Source: Kocuria rosea subsp. polaris (GTDB lineage: Bacteria > Actinomycetota > Actinomycetes > Actinomycetales > Micrococcaceae). From it: DNA of 64,000 bases. The notes beneath the pieces were generated by a model that was given only the letters and a program-made list of their open reading frames with translations, did not search any database and was not told the origin of the DNA. The stretch's first letter is position 1. Every line of letters begins with the position of its first letter. Shown in pieces: positions 16,853-26,070 of the stretch. Location of the stretch: positions 1-64,000 of the forward strand of contig NZ_LQBK01000039.1 in NCBI RefSeq assembly GCF_001483755.1, in the 5' to 3' direction. Both the position numbers and the translations under genes were made by a program.

Positions 16853-16922
16853 CACGACGCTCCAAGCACGACGTTCCAGACACGACGCGTCCGACACGAC
16901 GCTCCGGACACGACCGACAGAG
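16853..16922 (+). repeat. Five 14-bp tandem repeats before the MMPL gene
   Basis: Units CACGACGCTCCAAG, CACGACGTTCCAGA, CACGACGCGTCCGA, CACGACGCTCCGGA and a degenerate CACGACCGACAGAG fill 16853-16922, ending 7 nt before ATG 16930; a related 15-bp unit lies at 16838-16852. The repeats occupy the whole leader where a ribosome binding site would be. Confidence 0.85.
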
Positions 16923-16929
16923 AAGAGAC

Positions 16930-19488
16930 ATGGCACATCTGCTGTACCGACTCGGGCGCTTCGCCGCCCGCCGCGCCTGGGCCGTGGTCGCGGCCTGGGC
17001 GGCGGTCCTGCTCCTCGCCGGAGGCGCCTTCGCGGCCTTCGGCGGCCAGCTGACCAACGCGATCACCGTCCCCGGCACCGAGACCCAGCGCCTCGCCGAC
17101 CGCCTCCAGTCCGAGCTGCCCGACGCCGGCCACGGCACCGGACGGATCGTGTTCCAGACCGAGGACGGCGAGCCATTCAGCGCGGACCAGCGCGAGCAGA
17201 TCGGCGAGGCGCTCGCCGCCGCGCAGGCGTCCCCGGGCGTCGACGGCGTCCTGGACCCGTTCGCCGCGCAGGACGAGCGCGAAGAGCAGGAGCAGCAGCT
17301 CGCGGACGGGCGCGAGCAGACGGCCGACGGCCGGGCGCAGCTCGACGCCGCCGAGGACACGCTCGACGAGAACCAGCAGAAGCTCGACGACGCCCGCGAG
17401 CAGGCCGAGCGGGCCGACGCCCCCGACCGGGCCCTGGACGAGCTCGACGCCCGCCAGGACGCCCTCGACGACGCCCGCGCGGAGCTCGAGCAAAACCGCG
17501 AGCAGCTCGAGGCGGGGCTGCCCGAGCTCGACCGCGGCGAGCGGATGATGGCCCTGGCCGAGGAAACCCGCACGGTCTCCGAGGACGGCACCACGGCGAT
17601 GGCCGTGGTGACCTTCACCGCCGAGCAGCAGGCCGTCACCGCCGAGGAGAAGGAGGCCCTGCAGGCCGCCGTGGACGGCACCGAGCTCGAGGGCGTGCAG
17701 GTCGAGTACTCCCTGGAGATCGCCCAGGACATCTCCCAGCTCTTCGGCCCCGCCGAGGTCATCGGCGTGGTCATCGCCGGGATCGTGCTGCTGGCCATGC
17801 TCGGCACCCTCGTGGCCGCCGGACTGCCCATCCTGATGGCGCTCACCGGGGTGTCCGTCGGAGCCCTGGGCGTGCTGTCCTTCTCCGGGGCCGTGGACAT
17901 GATGTCGGTGACCCCGATGCTGGGCGTCATGCTCGGCCTGGCCGTGGGCATCGACTACTCGCTGTTCATCCTCAACCGGCACCGCCAGCAGCTGCTGGCC
18001 GGCACGGAGCTGCACGAGTCCATCGGCCTGGCCACCGGGACCTCCGGCAACGCGGTGGTCTTCGCGGGGCTGACCGTCATCATCGCCCTGGCCGCGCTCA
18101 ACGTCACCGGCATCCCGTTCCTGGGCGTCATGGGCACCGCGGCGGCGGTCTGCGTGGCCGTGGCCGTGCTGATCGCCGTGACCCTCACCCCGGCGCTGCT
18201 GTCCCTCGTGGGCGAGCGGCTGCTCTCCGCCCGCGCCCGGACCCGCGCGGCCCGCCGGCCCGCCCACCTCGGGGAGCCCCGCCCCGGCGTGGCCACCCGC
18301 CACCCGGTGCTGACCCTCGTGGCCGGCGTGCTCGCGCTCGTCGTCGTCGCCCTCCCCGCGGCCTCGATGCGCCTGGGCCTGCCGGACGCCTCCTCCGAGC
18401 CCGAGGACTCCACCCAGTACCGCACCTACCAGGTCCTGGACGAGAAGTTCGGCGCCGGCACCAACGGCCCGCTGCTCGTGGTCGCCGACCTGCCGGAGGG
18501 CACGGACGGGTCCGGGGCCGCGGAGCTCCAGCTCACCGTGGGCGAGGAGCTCATGGCGCACGACGACGTCGTCGCCGTGGTCCCGGCCGGGCTGTCGGAG
18601 GACCGCCGGACCGCCGCCTTCCAGGTCGTGCCCGTGGACGGCCCGGCCGCCGAGTCCACCGAGGAGCTCGTCGGCGACCTGCGCGCGCTGTCCCCCGCCC
18701 TGGAGGAGGAGCACGGCGTGCGCATCGGCGTCACCGGCCAGACCGGCGGCAACATCGACGTCTCCCAGCTGCTGGCGGACGCCCTGCCGCTGTACCTCAC
18801 CGTGGTGGTCGGGCTGTCCCTGTTGCTGCTGGTGCTCGTCTTCCGCTCGGTCCTCGTGCCGGTCGTCGCGACCGCCGGGTTCATGCTCTCCCTCTTCGCC
18901 GCCTTCGGCGCGGTGGTGGCCATCTACCAGTGGGGCTGGCTGGGCGGCGTCTTCGGCGTGCACGCGCCCGGGCCGGTGCTCAGCTTCCTGCCGACCATCC
19001 TCGTGGGCGTGCTGTTCGGCCTGGCCATGGACTACCAGCTGTTCCTGGTCTCGGGGATGCGCGAGGCGTTCGTGCACGGCCGCTCGGCGCGGGCCGCCGT
19101 GCAGGAGGGGCTCCGGGCCGGGCGGGCCGTGGTCACCGCCGCGGCGATCATCATGATCTCCGTGTTCGCCGGCTTCGTGTTCTCCCACATGGCGATGATC
19201 CGGCCCATGGGCTTCGGCCTCGCCTTCGGCGTGCTCGTCGACGCCTTCGTGGTGCGCATGATGCTGATCCCCGCGGTCATGCACCTGCTCGGCGACAAGG
19301 CCTGGTGGCTGCCCCGCCGGCTCGACCGGATCCTGCCGAACGTGGACGTCGAGGGCGACTCCCTGCGCCGGGACCGCACCTCTGCTCCCGCGGATCCGGC
19401 CGCCGCGGCCGGTCCGAGCGGCTGGGGCGAGGCCGAGCAGGGCCCGGACGCCGAGCGCGAGCTGGTCGGCGCCGGCCGGCGCGACTGA
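16930..19488 (+). CDS. MMPL-family RND-type transporter
   Basis: 852 residues. TM1 at about 15-35, a large extracytoplasmic domain, then TM2-6 with GIDYSLFILNRHR, a second domain, and TM7-12 with the matching MDYQLFLVSGMREA motif. Both carry the Asp of proton relay helices in this family. Residues ~118-205 of the first loop form an acidic coiled coil of Glu/Gln/Ala/Asp heptads. Such proteins export lipids, siderophores or drugs by proton motive force. It sits downstream of a TetR gene that likely represses it. The leader is made of 14-bp tandem repeats with only AGAAGAG as a possible ribosome site. Confidence 0.9.
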   Translation: MAHLLYRLGRFAARRAWAVVAAWAAVLLLAGGAFAAFGGQLTNAITVPGTETQRLADRLQSELPDAGHGTGRIVFQTEDGEPFSADQREQIGEALAAAQASPGVDGVLDPFAAQDEREEQEQQLADGREQTADGRAQLDAAEDTLDENQQKLDDAREQAERADAPDRALDELDARQDALDDARAELEQNREQLEAGLPELDRGERMMALAEETRTVSEDGTTAMAVVTFTAEQQAVTAEEKEALQAAVDGTELEGVQVEYSLEIAQDISQLFGPAEVIGVVIAGIVLLAMLGTLVAAGLPILMALTGVSVGALGVLSFSGAVDMMSVTPMLGVMLGLAVGIDYSLFILNRHRQQLLAGTELHESIGLATGTSGNAVVFAGLTVIIALAALNVTGIPFLGVMGTAAAVCVAVAVLIAVTLTPALLSLVGERLLSARARTRAARRPAHLGEPRPGVATRHPVLTLVAGVLALVVVALPAASMRLGLPDASSEPEDSTQYRTYQVLDEKFGAGTNGPLLVVADLPEGTDGSGAAELQLTVGEELMAHDDVVAVVPAGLSEDRRTAAFQVVPVDGPAAESTEELVGDLRALSPALEEEHGVRIGVTGQTGGNIDVSQLLADALPLYLTVVVGLSLLLLVLVFRSVLVPVVATAGFMLSLFAAFGAVVAIYQWGWLGGVFGVHAPGPVLSFLPTILVGVLFGLAMDYQLFLVSGMREAFVHGRSARAAVQEGLRAGRAVVTAAAIIMISVFAGFVFSHMAMIRPMGFGLAFGVLVDAFVVRMMLIPAVMHLLGDKAWWLPRRLDRILPNVDVEGDSLRRDRTSAPADPAAAAGPSGWGEAEQGPDAERELVGAGRRD

Positions 19489-19492
19489 CGCG

Positions 19493-19555
19493 GCGCCGGG
19501 AGCTCCCGGCGCGAGCGGCGCGCCCCTCCACCCGCACGGGACGGAGGGGCGCGCC
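19493..19555. terminator. Double hairpin between convergent genes
   Basis: A 20-bp perfect palindrome (19493-19512, centre GGAGCTCC) is followed by 13-bp arms GGCGCGCCCCTCC (19517-19529) and GGAGGGGCGCGCC (19543-19555). It serves the MMPL gene ending at 19488 and the minus-strand gene ending at 19582. Confidence 0.8.
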
Positions 19556-19581
19556 GTCGTCGTGTGCCCGGGGCCGGGCCG

Positions 19582-21366
19582 TCAGGAGATGCCGTTCTCC
19601 TGCAGCCACATCTCCAGCAGCCCCAGCTGCCACAGCACGTTGGAGCGCAGCGGCGTGTGGTGCCGGTTCGGGTCGGCCAGCAGGGACTCCACGACCTCCG
19701 AGTTGTAGAGCCCGCGCCGCACCGCCGCCGGGTCCGTCAGGGCGGCCTCGACCCGGTCCAGGGTCCCGCCCTCGAGGGTGCGGATCGCCGGGACGGGGAA
19801 GTAGCCCTTCTTCCGGTCGATCACCTCGTCCGGGACGATGCCGCGCGCCGCGCGCTTGAGCACGCCCTTGCCGCCGTCGGCGAGCTTGAGCTCCGGGGGG
19901 ATCCGCCCGGCGAACTCGACGAGCTCGTGGTCGAGGAACGGCACCCGCGCCTCGAGGCCCCAGGCCATGGTCATGTTGTCCACGCGCTTCACGGGGTCGT
20001 CCACGAGCATCACCGTGGAGTCGGTGCGCAGGGCGGCGTCCACGGCCGTCTCCGCGCCGGGGCGGCCGAAGTGGCGCTCGATGAACGCCGTCGGCGCGTC
20101 GTGGGTCGCCATCCACTCGGGGGAGAGGACCTTCGCGAGCCGGGACCACGGGCGGTCGAAGAACGACTCGGAGTAGGTCTTCCGGGCGTCGTCGCGCGCG
20201 ACGTCGGCCAGCGGCGGGTACCAGTGGTAGCCGCCGAGCACCTCGTCGGCGCCCTGACCGGACTGCACCACCTTGACGTGCTGCGAGACCTCCTCGCTGA
20301 GCAGGTAGAACGCCACGCAGTCGTGGCTGATCATGGGCTCGCTCATCGCGGCCACGGTCCGGTCGATCGCCGGCACCAGGCGGGTGTCGTCGATCGCGAT
20401 CTGGTGGTGGTCGGTGCCGAAGCGGCGGGCCACGAGGGACGAGAACTCGAACTCGTCCCCGGACTCCTCGCCCCGGGACTCGAAGCCGATGCTGAACGTC
20501 TGCAGGTCCTCCTGCCCGCTCTCCGCGAGCAGGGCCACCACGAGGCTCGAGTCGATCCCGCCGGACAGCAGCACGCCCACCGGCACGTCCGCCACCATGC
20601 GCCGCTTCACCGCGGTGCGCAGCCTCTCGACGAGCCCGTCCTCCCAGTCCTGCTCGGACCAGCCCGAGCGGTCCTCGTCGCGGGTGAACTGGGGGTTCCA
20701 GTACTCGTGGTCCGAGGCCGAGCCGTCGGGCTCGACCGTGCGCACGGTCGCCGGCGGCAGCTTGCGCACGCCCTTGAGGATGGTGCGCGGGGCCGGGACC
20801 ACCGAGTGGAAGGTGAGGTAGTAGGACAGGGCGGTGCGGTCGATCGAGGTGTCGACGTCCCCGGCCGCCAGCAGCGCCTGCACCGTGGACGCGAACCGCA
20901 GCCGGGCCCCCGTGTGGTCGACGTAGAGCGGCTTGATGCCCAGCCGGTCGCGGGCCAGGACGGTGCGCCCGCTGGTGTGCTCGGTGATCGCGAAGGCGAA
21001 CATCCCGTGGAACCGGTAGACGCACTCCCGGCCCCAGCGGTGGTAGGCCTTCAGGGCGACCTCGGTGTCCGAGGTGGAGAAGAACTCGTAGCCCATCCCG
21101 CGCAGCTCCTCGCGCAGCTGCCGGTAGTTGTAGATCATGCCGTTGAACACGATCGACAGCCCCAGCCGGGAGTCGACCATCGGCTGCCCGCCCGAGGGGC
21201 TCAGGTCGACGATCTTCAGGCGGCAGTGGCCCATGGCCACCGGCCCCTGGGCCCAGGCGCCCGAGCCGTCCGGGCCGCGGCCGGACTGGGCGCACGTCAT
21301 GCGGTGGATCGTGCCCGGGTCCGCGGCGGCGCCGTCGAACCGGATCTCACCGGCGAGACCGCACAT
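19582..21366 (-). CDS. Asparagine-synthetase-type amidotransferase, probably N-acetylglutaminylglutamine amidotransferase
   Basis: 594 residues. Mature glutaminase nucleophile Cys2 (MCGLAG), GMIYNYRQLREEL and RLGIKPLY of the Ntn domain, then the ATP-pyrophosphatase motif SGGIDSS at residues 268-274. The length and the regions PNPRSGQGADEVLGGY-like and DNMTMAWGLEARVPFLDH resemble the NAGGN amidotransferase that makes the osmolyte N-acetylglutaminylglutamine amide. That enzyme normally sits beside an ATP-grasp/GNAT dipeptide synthetase, which is not here, so asparagine synthase or another amide-forming role remains possible. Family certain, subtype moderate. Confidence 0.8.
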   Translation of the reverse strand: MCGLAGEIRFDGAAADPGTIHRMTCAQSGRGPDGSGAWAQGPVAMGHCRLKIVDLSPSGGQPMVDSRLGLSIVFNGMIYNYRQLREELRGMGYEFFSTSDTEVALKAYHRWGRECVYRFHGMFAFAITEHTSGRTVLARDRLGIKPLYVDHTGARLRFASTVQALLAAGDVDTSIDRTALSYYLTFHSVVPAPRTILKGVRKLPPATVRTVEPDGSASDHEYWNPQFTRDEDRSGWSEQDWEDGLVERLRTAVKRRMVADVPVGVLLSGGIDSSLVVALLAESGQEDLQTFSIGFESRGEESGDEFEFSSLVARRFGTDHHQIAIDDTRLVPAIDRTVAAMSEPMISHDCVAFYLLSEEVSQHVKVVQSGQGADEVLGGYHWYPPLADVARDDARKTYSESFFDRPWSRLAKVLSPEWMATHDAPTAFIERHFGRPGAETAVDAALRTDSTVMLVDDPVKRVDNMTMAWGLEARVPFLDHELVEFAGRIPPELKLADGGKGVLKRAARGIVPDEVIDRKKGYFPVPAIRTLEGGTLDRVEAALTDPAAVRRGLYNSEVVESLLADPNRHHTPLRSNVLWQLGLLEMWLQENGIS

Positions 21367-21488
21367 CAGCGCTCACCTCCGCTCCGGGGCCGGGACGGGA
21401 TCGGGAGGAACGGTCCGTGGAGGGAGAGCATCCTCCAATGCTACGGGGGCACGCCGCCGGATGCCCGGCCCGGGCCCGGGCGTCGCCG

Positions 21489-21494
21489 TACGGT
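21489..21494 (+). promoter_or_regulatory. -10 box TACGGT of a probable leaderless promoter
   Basis: TACGGT plus six bases (GACCGT) precede ATG 21501; there is no ribosome binding site. Confidence 0.45.
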
Positions 21495-21500
21495 GACCGT

Positions 21501-22988
21501 ATGACCAGCGGCCCCGGCAGCCTCAGCGCCTCCAGCGACGCCAGCGACCTCACCGACCTCTGCCGGCTCCCGGCCCGGGACCTCGCGGCGGCCGTGCGGG
21601 ACCGCACGGTCTCCGCGCGGGAGGTGCTCGACGCGCACTTCGCCCGGATCGACGCCGTGAACCCCGCCGTGAACGCCGTGATCACGCAGGTCCGCGAGCA
21701 GGCGTACGAGGCCGCGGCCCGCGCCGACGAGCTCACCGCCGGCACGCCCGCGGACGAGCTCCCGCCCCTGCACGGGGTGCCGATGACGCACAAGGACACC
21801 CACGCCACCGCGGGGATCCGCACCACCTCCGGCTCCCCGGTGTTCGCCGAGCACGTCCCGGCGCACGACGACCTGATCGTCGCCCGGTTCCGGGCGGCCG
21901 GGGTGATCAGCACCGGGAAGAACAACGTGCCCGAGTTCGCGGCGGGCTCCCACAGCTTCAACGAGCTCTTCGGCACCACGCACAACCCCTGGGCGCTCGA
22001 CCGCAGCGCGGGCGGCTCCAGCGGCGGGGCGGCCGCGGCGATCGCGTCCCGGATCCAGCCCCTGGGGGACGGCTCGGACATGGGCGGGTCCCTGCGCAAC
22101 CCGGCCGCGTTCTGCAACGTCGCCGGGTTCCGGCCCTCCGCCGGGGTCGTGCCCTCCGCTCCCGCCGGCCACGCCTGGGCGTGGCTGGGCCGCTCCGGTC
22201 CGCTGGCCCGCGGCGTGGACGACCTCGTCCTGGCCATGTCCGTGCTGGCCGGTCCCGATCCGCGGATCCCGCTGGACTGCCCGGTGCCGCGGACGGGCTT
22301 CCGGGCGCTCGCGGCCGAGGGCCTGCCCGATCCGGCAGCCCGGCCCCTCGCGGGGGTCCGGATCGGGCTGAGCACGGACCTCGGCCTGGGCGTCCCCGTG
22401 GAGCCGGAGATCGTGCAGGTGCTGCTCGACCGGGCGCGGGTGTTCGAGGAGCTCGGGGCCGTGGTCGAGGAGGCCGTCCCGGACCTGCGCGAGGCCGACG
22501 AGGTGTTCGACACGACGCGGGCCTTCGACATGGCCGTGAACCTGCGCACCGTGGTCGCCGAGCACCGGGAGCTCGTGAAGCCGGAGATCGTCTGGAACGT
22601 GGAGCGGGGCCTGGCCCTGACGGCCGGGCAGCTCATGGACGCCGCCCTGGCCCGCACCCGCCTGCACGAGGCGGTGCGGGCGTTCTTCGACCGGTGGGAC
22701 GTGCTGCTGACGCCCACGTCCCAGGTGCTGCCGTTCCCCTCCGAGGAGCGCTGGCCCCGCTCGGTCGCCGGTATGCCGATGCAGACATATGTCGAGTGGA
22801 TGCGCTCGGCGAGCCTCGTCTCGGCGACCGGGTGCCCGGCGGTCTCGGTGCCGGGCGGCTTCGGCCCCGGTGGCCTTCCGGTCGGGCTGCAGCTCGTCGC
22901 GGCCCACGGGCACGACGTCGAGCTGCTCCGGACAGCCCGCGCCTACGACCACGCCACTCGGTACGGGGACCTCGAGCCGCCGCTCTGA
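21501..22988 (+). CDS. Amidase signature family hydrolase
   Basis: 495 residues. Amidase-signature triad: Lys in MTHKDTH, cis-Ser in the GGSSGG loop, nucleophile Ser in DMGGSLRNPAAF. It hydrolyses a carboxylic amide to acid and ammonia in the cytoplasm; it is not GatA, since no gatC/gatB neighbours are present. It is divergent from the amidotransferase gene (134-nt gap). Start at 21501 from promoter spacing; the upstream in-frame extension is Arg/Pro/Gly shadow sequence. Confidence 0.88.
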   Translation: MTSGPGSLSASSDASDLTDLCRLPARDLAAAVRDRTVSAREVLDAHFARIDAVNPAVNAVITQVREQAYEAAARADELTAGTPADELPPLHGVPMTHKDTHATAGIRTTSGSPVFAEHVPAHDDLIVARFRAAGVISTGKNNVPEFAAGSHSFNELFGTTHNPWALDRSAGGSSGGAAAAIASRIQPLGDGSDMGGSLRNPAAFCNVAGFRPSAGVVPSAPAGHAWAWLGRSGPLARGVDDLVLAMSVLAGPDPRIPLDCPVPRTGFRALAAEGLPDPAARPLAGVRIGLSTDLGLGVPVEPEIVQVLLDRARVFEELGAVVEEAVPDLREADEVFDTTRAFDMAVNLRTVVAEHRELVKPEIVWNVERGLALTAGQLMDAALARTRLHEAVRAFFDRWDVLLTPTSQVLPFPSEERWPRSVAGMPMQTYVEWMRSASLVSATGCPAVSVPGGFGPGGLPVGLQLVAAHGHDVELLRTARAYDHATRYGDLEPPL

Positions 22989-23139
22989 GCCGCAGGCCCG
23001 GGACGTGCCTGCGCACCGCGTCCCCGGGGCACGCCCTTGTGCCGCGCCGACGGCTCCGGACGCCGGCCTGCGGTGCCGGGCCGGGACGCTCCGCCGCGCG
23101 GTCCGTCCGGGGGCGGCTCCGAGGTCCGCCCCGGTGTCC

Positions 23140-23784
23140 TCAGGCCGCCGCCTCCAGCTCGAGGAGCGCCGACTTGGCCGCCGGCCCGCCGATGTACCCG
23201 CCCAGGCCGCCGTCGCCCCGCAGCACGCGGTGGCAGGGGACAACCACCGGCAGCGGGTTCGAGGCGCAGGCGGTGCCCACCGCCCGCGCGGCCTGCGGGC
23301 GTCCGACCGAGCGGGCCACCGCGCCGTAGCTCTGCGTGCTGCCGTAGCCGATCTCGGGCAGGTGCTCCTGCACCAGGCGCCGGAACCCGTGCGAGAGGGA
23401 CCGGTCCAGGGGCAGGTCGAACCGGGTGCGGGTCCCGGCGAAGTACTCCTCGAGCTGCCGCACGGCCGGTGCCAGACGGGCCGGGGCCCGCAGCACCCGC
23501 GGGCTGATCCGGCGGGCCAGGTCCGCGAGGACCTGCTCGTGGTCCTCGCGGGCGTAGGCCACCCGGACCAGACCCTGCTCCGTGGCGGCCAGCAGCAGCT
23601 CGCCCACGGGGGAGCCGACCGTCGTGTACGCCACGTCGAGGAGCCCGGCCGCGGCCGCCCCGTCCTCCAGGCGCCGGTGCAGCCGCCGCAGCACCGTCTC
23701 CGGCACGGGGGTGCCGGCGCGAAGGCTGCTCAGGGGTGCGCGGTGACGGCTGTGCAGGGGTGCGGGGTGCGGTGCGGTGGTCAT
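23140..23784 (-). CDS. ogt: Methylated-DNA--protein-cysteine methyltransferase
   Basis: 214 residues. It repairs O6-alkylguanine by transfer to the active Cys184 in PVVVPCHRVL; the helix-turn-helix YGSTQSYGAVARSVGRPQAARAVG and the C-terminal GGLGGYIGG loop are present. There is no Ada-type N-terminal zinc domain; an extension of ~30 residues precedes the RNase-H-like domain. ATG 23784 overlaps the sigma-factor stop by four bases, so the two are translationally coupled. Confidence 0.93.
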   Translation of the reverse strand: MTTAPHPAPLHSRHRAPLSSLRAGTPVPETVLRRLHRRLEDGAAAAGLLDVAYTTVGSPVGELLLAATEQGLVRVAYAREDHEQVLADLARRISPRVLRAPARLAPAVRQLEEYFAGTRTRFDLPLDRSLSHGFRRLVQEHLPEIGYGSTQSYGAVARSVGRPQAARAVGTACASNPLPVVVPCHRVLRGDGGLGGYIGGPAAKSALLELEAAA

Positions 23785-24329
23785 CGGTCGTCTCCTGTCC
23801 GGTCGGACGGCGTGCGGATCCCGGGGCGGGTCCCGGCAGAGGTCTCGGCGAGGGTCTCGGCGAGGGTCCTGCGGAGCGTGGCCAGGCCGTCGGCGGCGGC
23901 CCGGCGGGCGGCCTCCGGGGTGCCGCCCAGCAGCTCGGCGATCTGCCGGTAGGGCAGTCCGCGGAGATGCCGGTAGGCGAGCACGCGCCGCTGCTTGGGC
24001 GGCAGGGCGGCCACGGCCGCCCAGAGCGGGGAGTCGTGCTCGTGCGGGTCGTCCCGGTGCGCAGGGGGTTCCGGGAGCGAGGCCATGGGCACCGCCGCCC
24101 GGGACCGGGCCCGGACGACGTCGACGGCCTTGCGGTGGGCGATCGTGACCAGCCACGCCTGCACGTTCGCCGTGACCGGCAGCTCCGGATACGCGCGCAG
24201 CGCGGCCAGGAAGGTCTCCGACCAGGCGTCCTCGGCGTCCGCGGAGCTGTTCAGCACGGCGCGGCAGACCCGCCACACCACGGGGCCGTGCCGGGCCACC
24301 AGCGTCTCGAAAGGCTCTTTCGTGTTCAT
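23781..24329 (-). CDS. RNA polymerase sigma factor, ECF type
   Basis: 182 residues from ATG 24329 (a GTG lies one codon earlier). Region 2 spans about 5-75 (VLNSSADAEDAWSETFLAALR, IAHRKAVDVVRARSR); region 4 about 105-155 (LPPKQRRVLAYRHLRGLPYRQIAELLGGTPEAARRAAADGL). A short Thr/Glu-rich tail follows, with no anti-sigma gene beside it. ATGA overlap with ogt shows an operon; the pair suggests that the sigma factor, or the signal it reads, concerns DNA alkylation stress. That link is inferred from gene order. Confidence 0.87.
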   Translation of the reverse strand: MNTKEPFETLVARHGPVVWRVCRAVLNSSADAEDAWSETFLAALRAYPELPVTANVQAWLVTIAHRKAVDVVRARSRAAVPMASLPEPPAHRDDPHEHDSPLWAAVAALPPKQRRVLAYRHLRGLPYRQIAELLGGTPEAARRAAADGLATLRRTLAETLAETSAGTRPGIRTPSDRTGDDR

Positions 24330-24503
24330 CACCCCGTAGACGGACGCGCCGGCCGGAACGTGAGATCGGTGCGGCGGTGCTTCCCATCCTGCCGGACACC
24401 ACGCCCGCCGGGTGCTCCGCGGGCGGCGACGTGCCCCGGCCCCGTGCCGTCGCGTCGGCGGCCGCGGACCGGTGCGGCGGCGCGGGGTCCGGCCGGACGC
24501 GCG

Positions 24504-24543
24504 GCAGCGCCCCGCCCCGGGGTTCTCCGGGACGGGGCGCTGC
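24504..24543 (-). terminator. Hairpin terminator of the tctCBA operon
   Basis: Arms GCAGCGCCCCG (24504-24514) and CGGGGCGCTGC (24533-24543) lie just beyond the tctA stop at 24564 on the minus strand. Confidence 0.7.
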
Positions 24544-24563
24544 GGGCGGAACGGGACCGGGGG

Positions 24564-26069
24564 CTACACGTCTCGGCGGGCGCGGTTGACGATCTTGGAC
24601 CGGACGGTCAGCGCCAGCACGATGAACAGCAGGCCGTAGAGCACCAGCGGGATGGGCCCGGTCACGAAGATCGAGTAGTCGCCGTTGGAGGACAGCAGGG
24701 CGTCGCGCATGCTGGTCTCGGCCAGCGGGCCCAGCACCATGCCGATCAGCAGCGGGGCCACCGGCACGCCGTGGCGGCGCATGATGAAGCCCAGCACGCC
24801 CAGCCCGAGCAGCAGCAGCAGGTCGAAGACCGCTCCGGAGGTGGCGTAGATGCCGAGTCCGCAGAACACCATGATCCCCGCGTAGAGGTACTGGCTGGGG
24901 ATCAGCAGGAGCTTCGCCCACAGCTGGGCGAAGGGCAGGTTGATGACCAGCAGCACGACCATCGCGATGAAGAAGCTGGCCAGCAGGGCCCACACGAGCT
25001 CCGGCGCCCGGTCGAACAGCAGCGGACCCGGCTGCAGGCCGTACTGCTGGAACGCCGCGAGCATGATCGCCGCGGTCGCGGAGACCGGCAGCCCGAGGGC
25101 CAGCAGCGCACCCATCGCGGTGCCGGTGGTGGCGTTGCCGGCCGCCTCGGGGGCCGCCAGGCCGCGGATCGCGCCCTTGCCGAACGTGGGGTTGGCGCGG
25201 CGGCGGTCGATGCGGCGCTCGAGGTCGTAGGACATGAACGTCGGCACCTCGGCGCCGCCCACCGGGATCACGCCGAAGGGCAGGCCGATCGCGGTGCCGC
25301 GCGCCCACGCCGGAGCCGCCTCCTTGAACTCCGCGCGGGAGAGGAAGGGACGCCCGGTGACCTTCATCTGGTGGGCGACCGGGTCGCGGCGGATCCGGGA
25401 CGCCACGTGCAGGACCTCGCCGAGGGCCAGGATCGCCACGGACACGGTCACCAGGGAGATCCCGTCGAACAGGTTGGCGGAGCCGTAGGTGAAGCGCTCC
25501 GAGCCGGAGATCGCGTCGATGCCCACGGTCGCGATGCCCAGGCCCAGGACCAGGGAGACCAGGCCCTTGACCGCGGAGTCGGAGACCACCGAGGACGTGG
25601 CGACGAAGGCGAACAGCGCCAGGGCGAAGAACTCCGCCGGGCCGAAGTTCGCGGAGAAGTCGGCGAGCCGGGGCGCCAGGAAGACCACGACCACCGAGGC
25701 GACCATGCCGCCGATGAACGCGCCGATGGCGGCGGTGGCCAGGGCCTGCGGCGCCCGGCCGTCCTTGGCCATCTTGTGGCCCTCGAACGTGGAGGCGATC
25801 GCCGAGCCCTGTCCCGGGGTGTTCATCAGGATGGCCATCGTCGAGTCGCCGAACAGGCCGCCGAAGTAGACGCCGGCGAAGAGGATGAACGCCGCGGTGG
25901 GGTCCAGGGCGAAGGTCATGGGCAGGAGCAGGGCCACGGCCATCGAGGAGCCGAGGCCGGGCAACACGCCCACGGCGGTGCCGAGGAGGCAGCCCACCAC
26001 GACCCACAGCAGGTTCATGGGGGTCAGCGCGCCGGCGAACCCCTCCATCAACAGATTGAGTGCGTCCAT
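24564..26069 (-). CDS. tctA: Tripartite tricarboxylate transporter, large permease TctA
   Basis: 501 residues, about eleven to twelve helices. Family landmarks: GVLPGLGSSMAVALLLPMTF near the N-terminus, LFGDSTMAILMNTPGQGSAIASTFEGHKMAK, and GKGAIRGLAAPEAAGNATTGTAMGALLALGLP (the conserved substrate/sodium-site loops). Works with TctB and periplasmic TctC for sodium-coupled uptake of citrate-type carboxylates. ATG 26069 is one base from the tctB stop; last gene of the operon. Confidence 0.95.
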   Translation of the reverse strand: MDALNLLMEGFAGALTPMNLLWVVVGCLLGTAVGVLPGLGSSMAVALLLPMTFALDPTAAFILFAGVYFGGLFGDSTMAILMNTPGQGSAIASTFEGHKMAKDGRAPQALATAAIGAFIGGMVASVVVVFLAPRLADFSANFGPAEFFALALFAFVATSSVVSDSAVKGLVSLVLGLGIATVGIDAISGSERFTYGSANLFDGISLVTVSVAILALGEVLHVASRIRRDPVAHQMKVTGRPFLSRAEFKEAAPAWARGTAIGLPFGVIPVGGAEVPTFMSYDLERRIDRRRANPTFGKGAIRGLAAPEAAGNATTGTAMGALLALGLPVSATAAIMLAAFQQYGLQPGPLLFDRAPELVWALLASFFIAMVVLLVINLPFAQLWAKLLLIPSQYLYAGIMVFCGLGIYATSGAVFDLLLLLGLGVLGFIMRRHGVPVAPLLIGMVLGPLAETSMRDALLSSNGDYSIFVTGPIPLVLYGLLFIVLALTVRSKIVNRARRDV

Positions 26070-26070
26070 G

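Noticed and set aside
23000-23139. Weak inverted repeats between amidase and ogt considered as a regulatory RNA
   Set aside because: Only 6-bp arms with several alternatives; ordinary for GC-rich spacer DNA.
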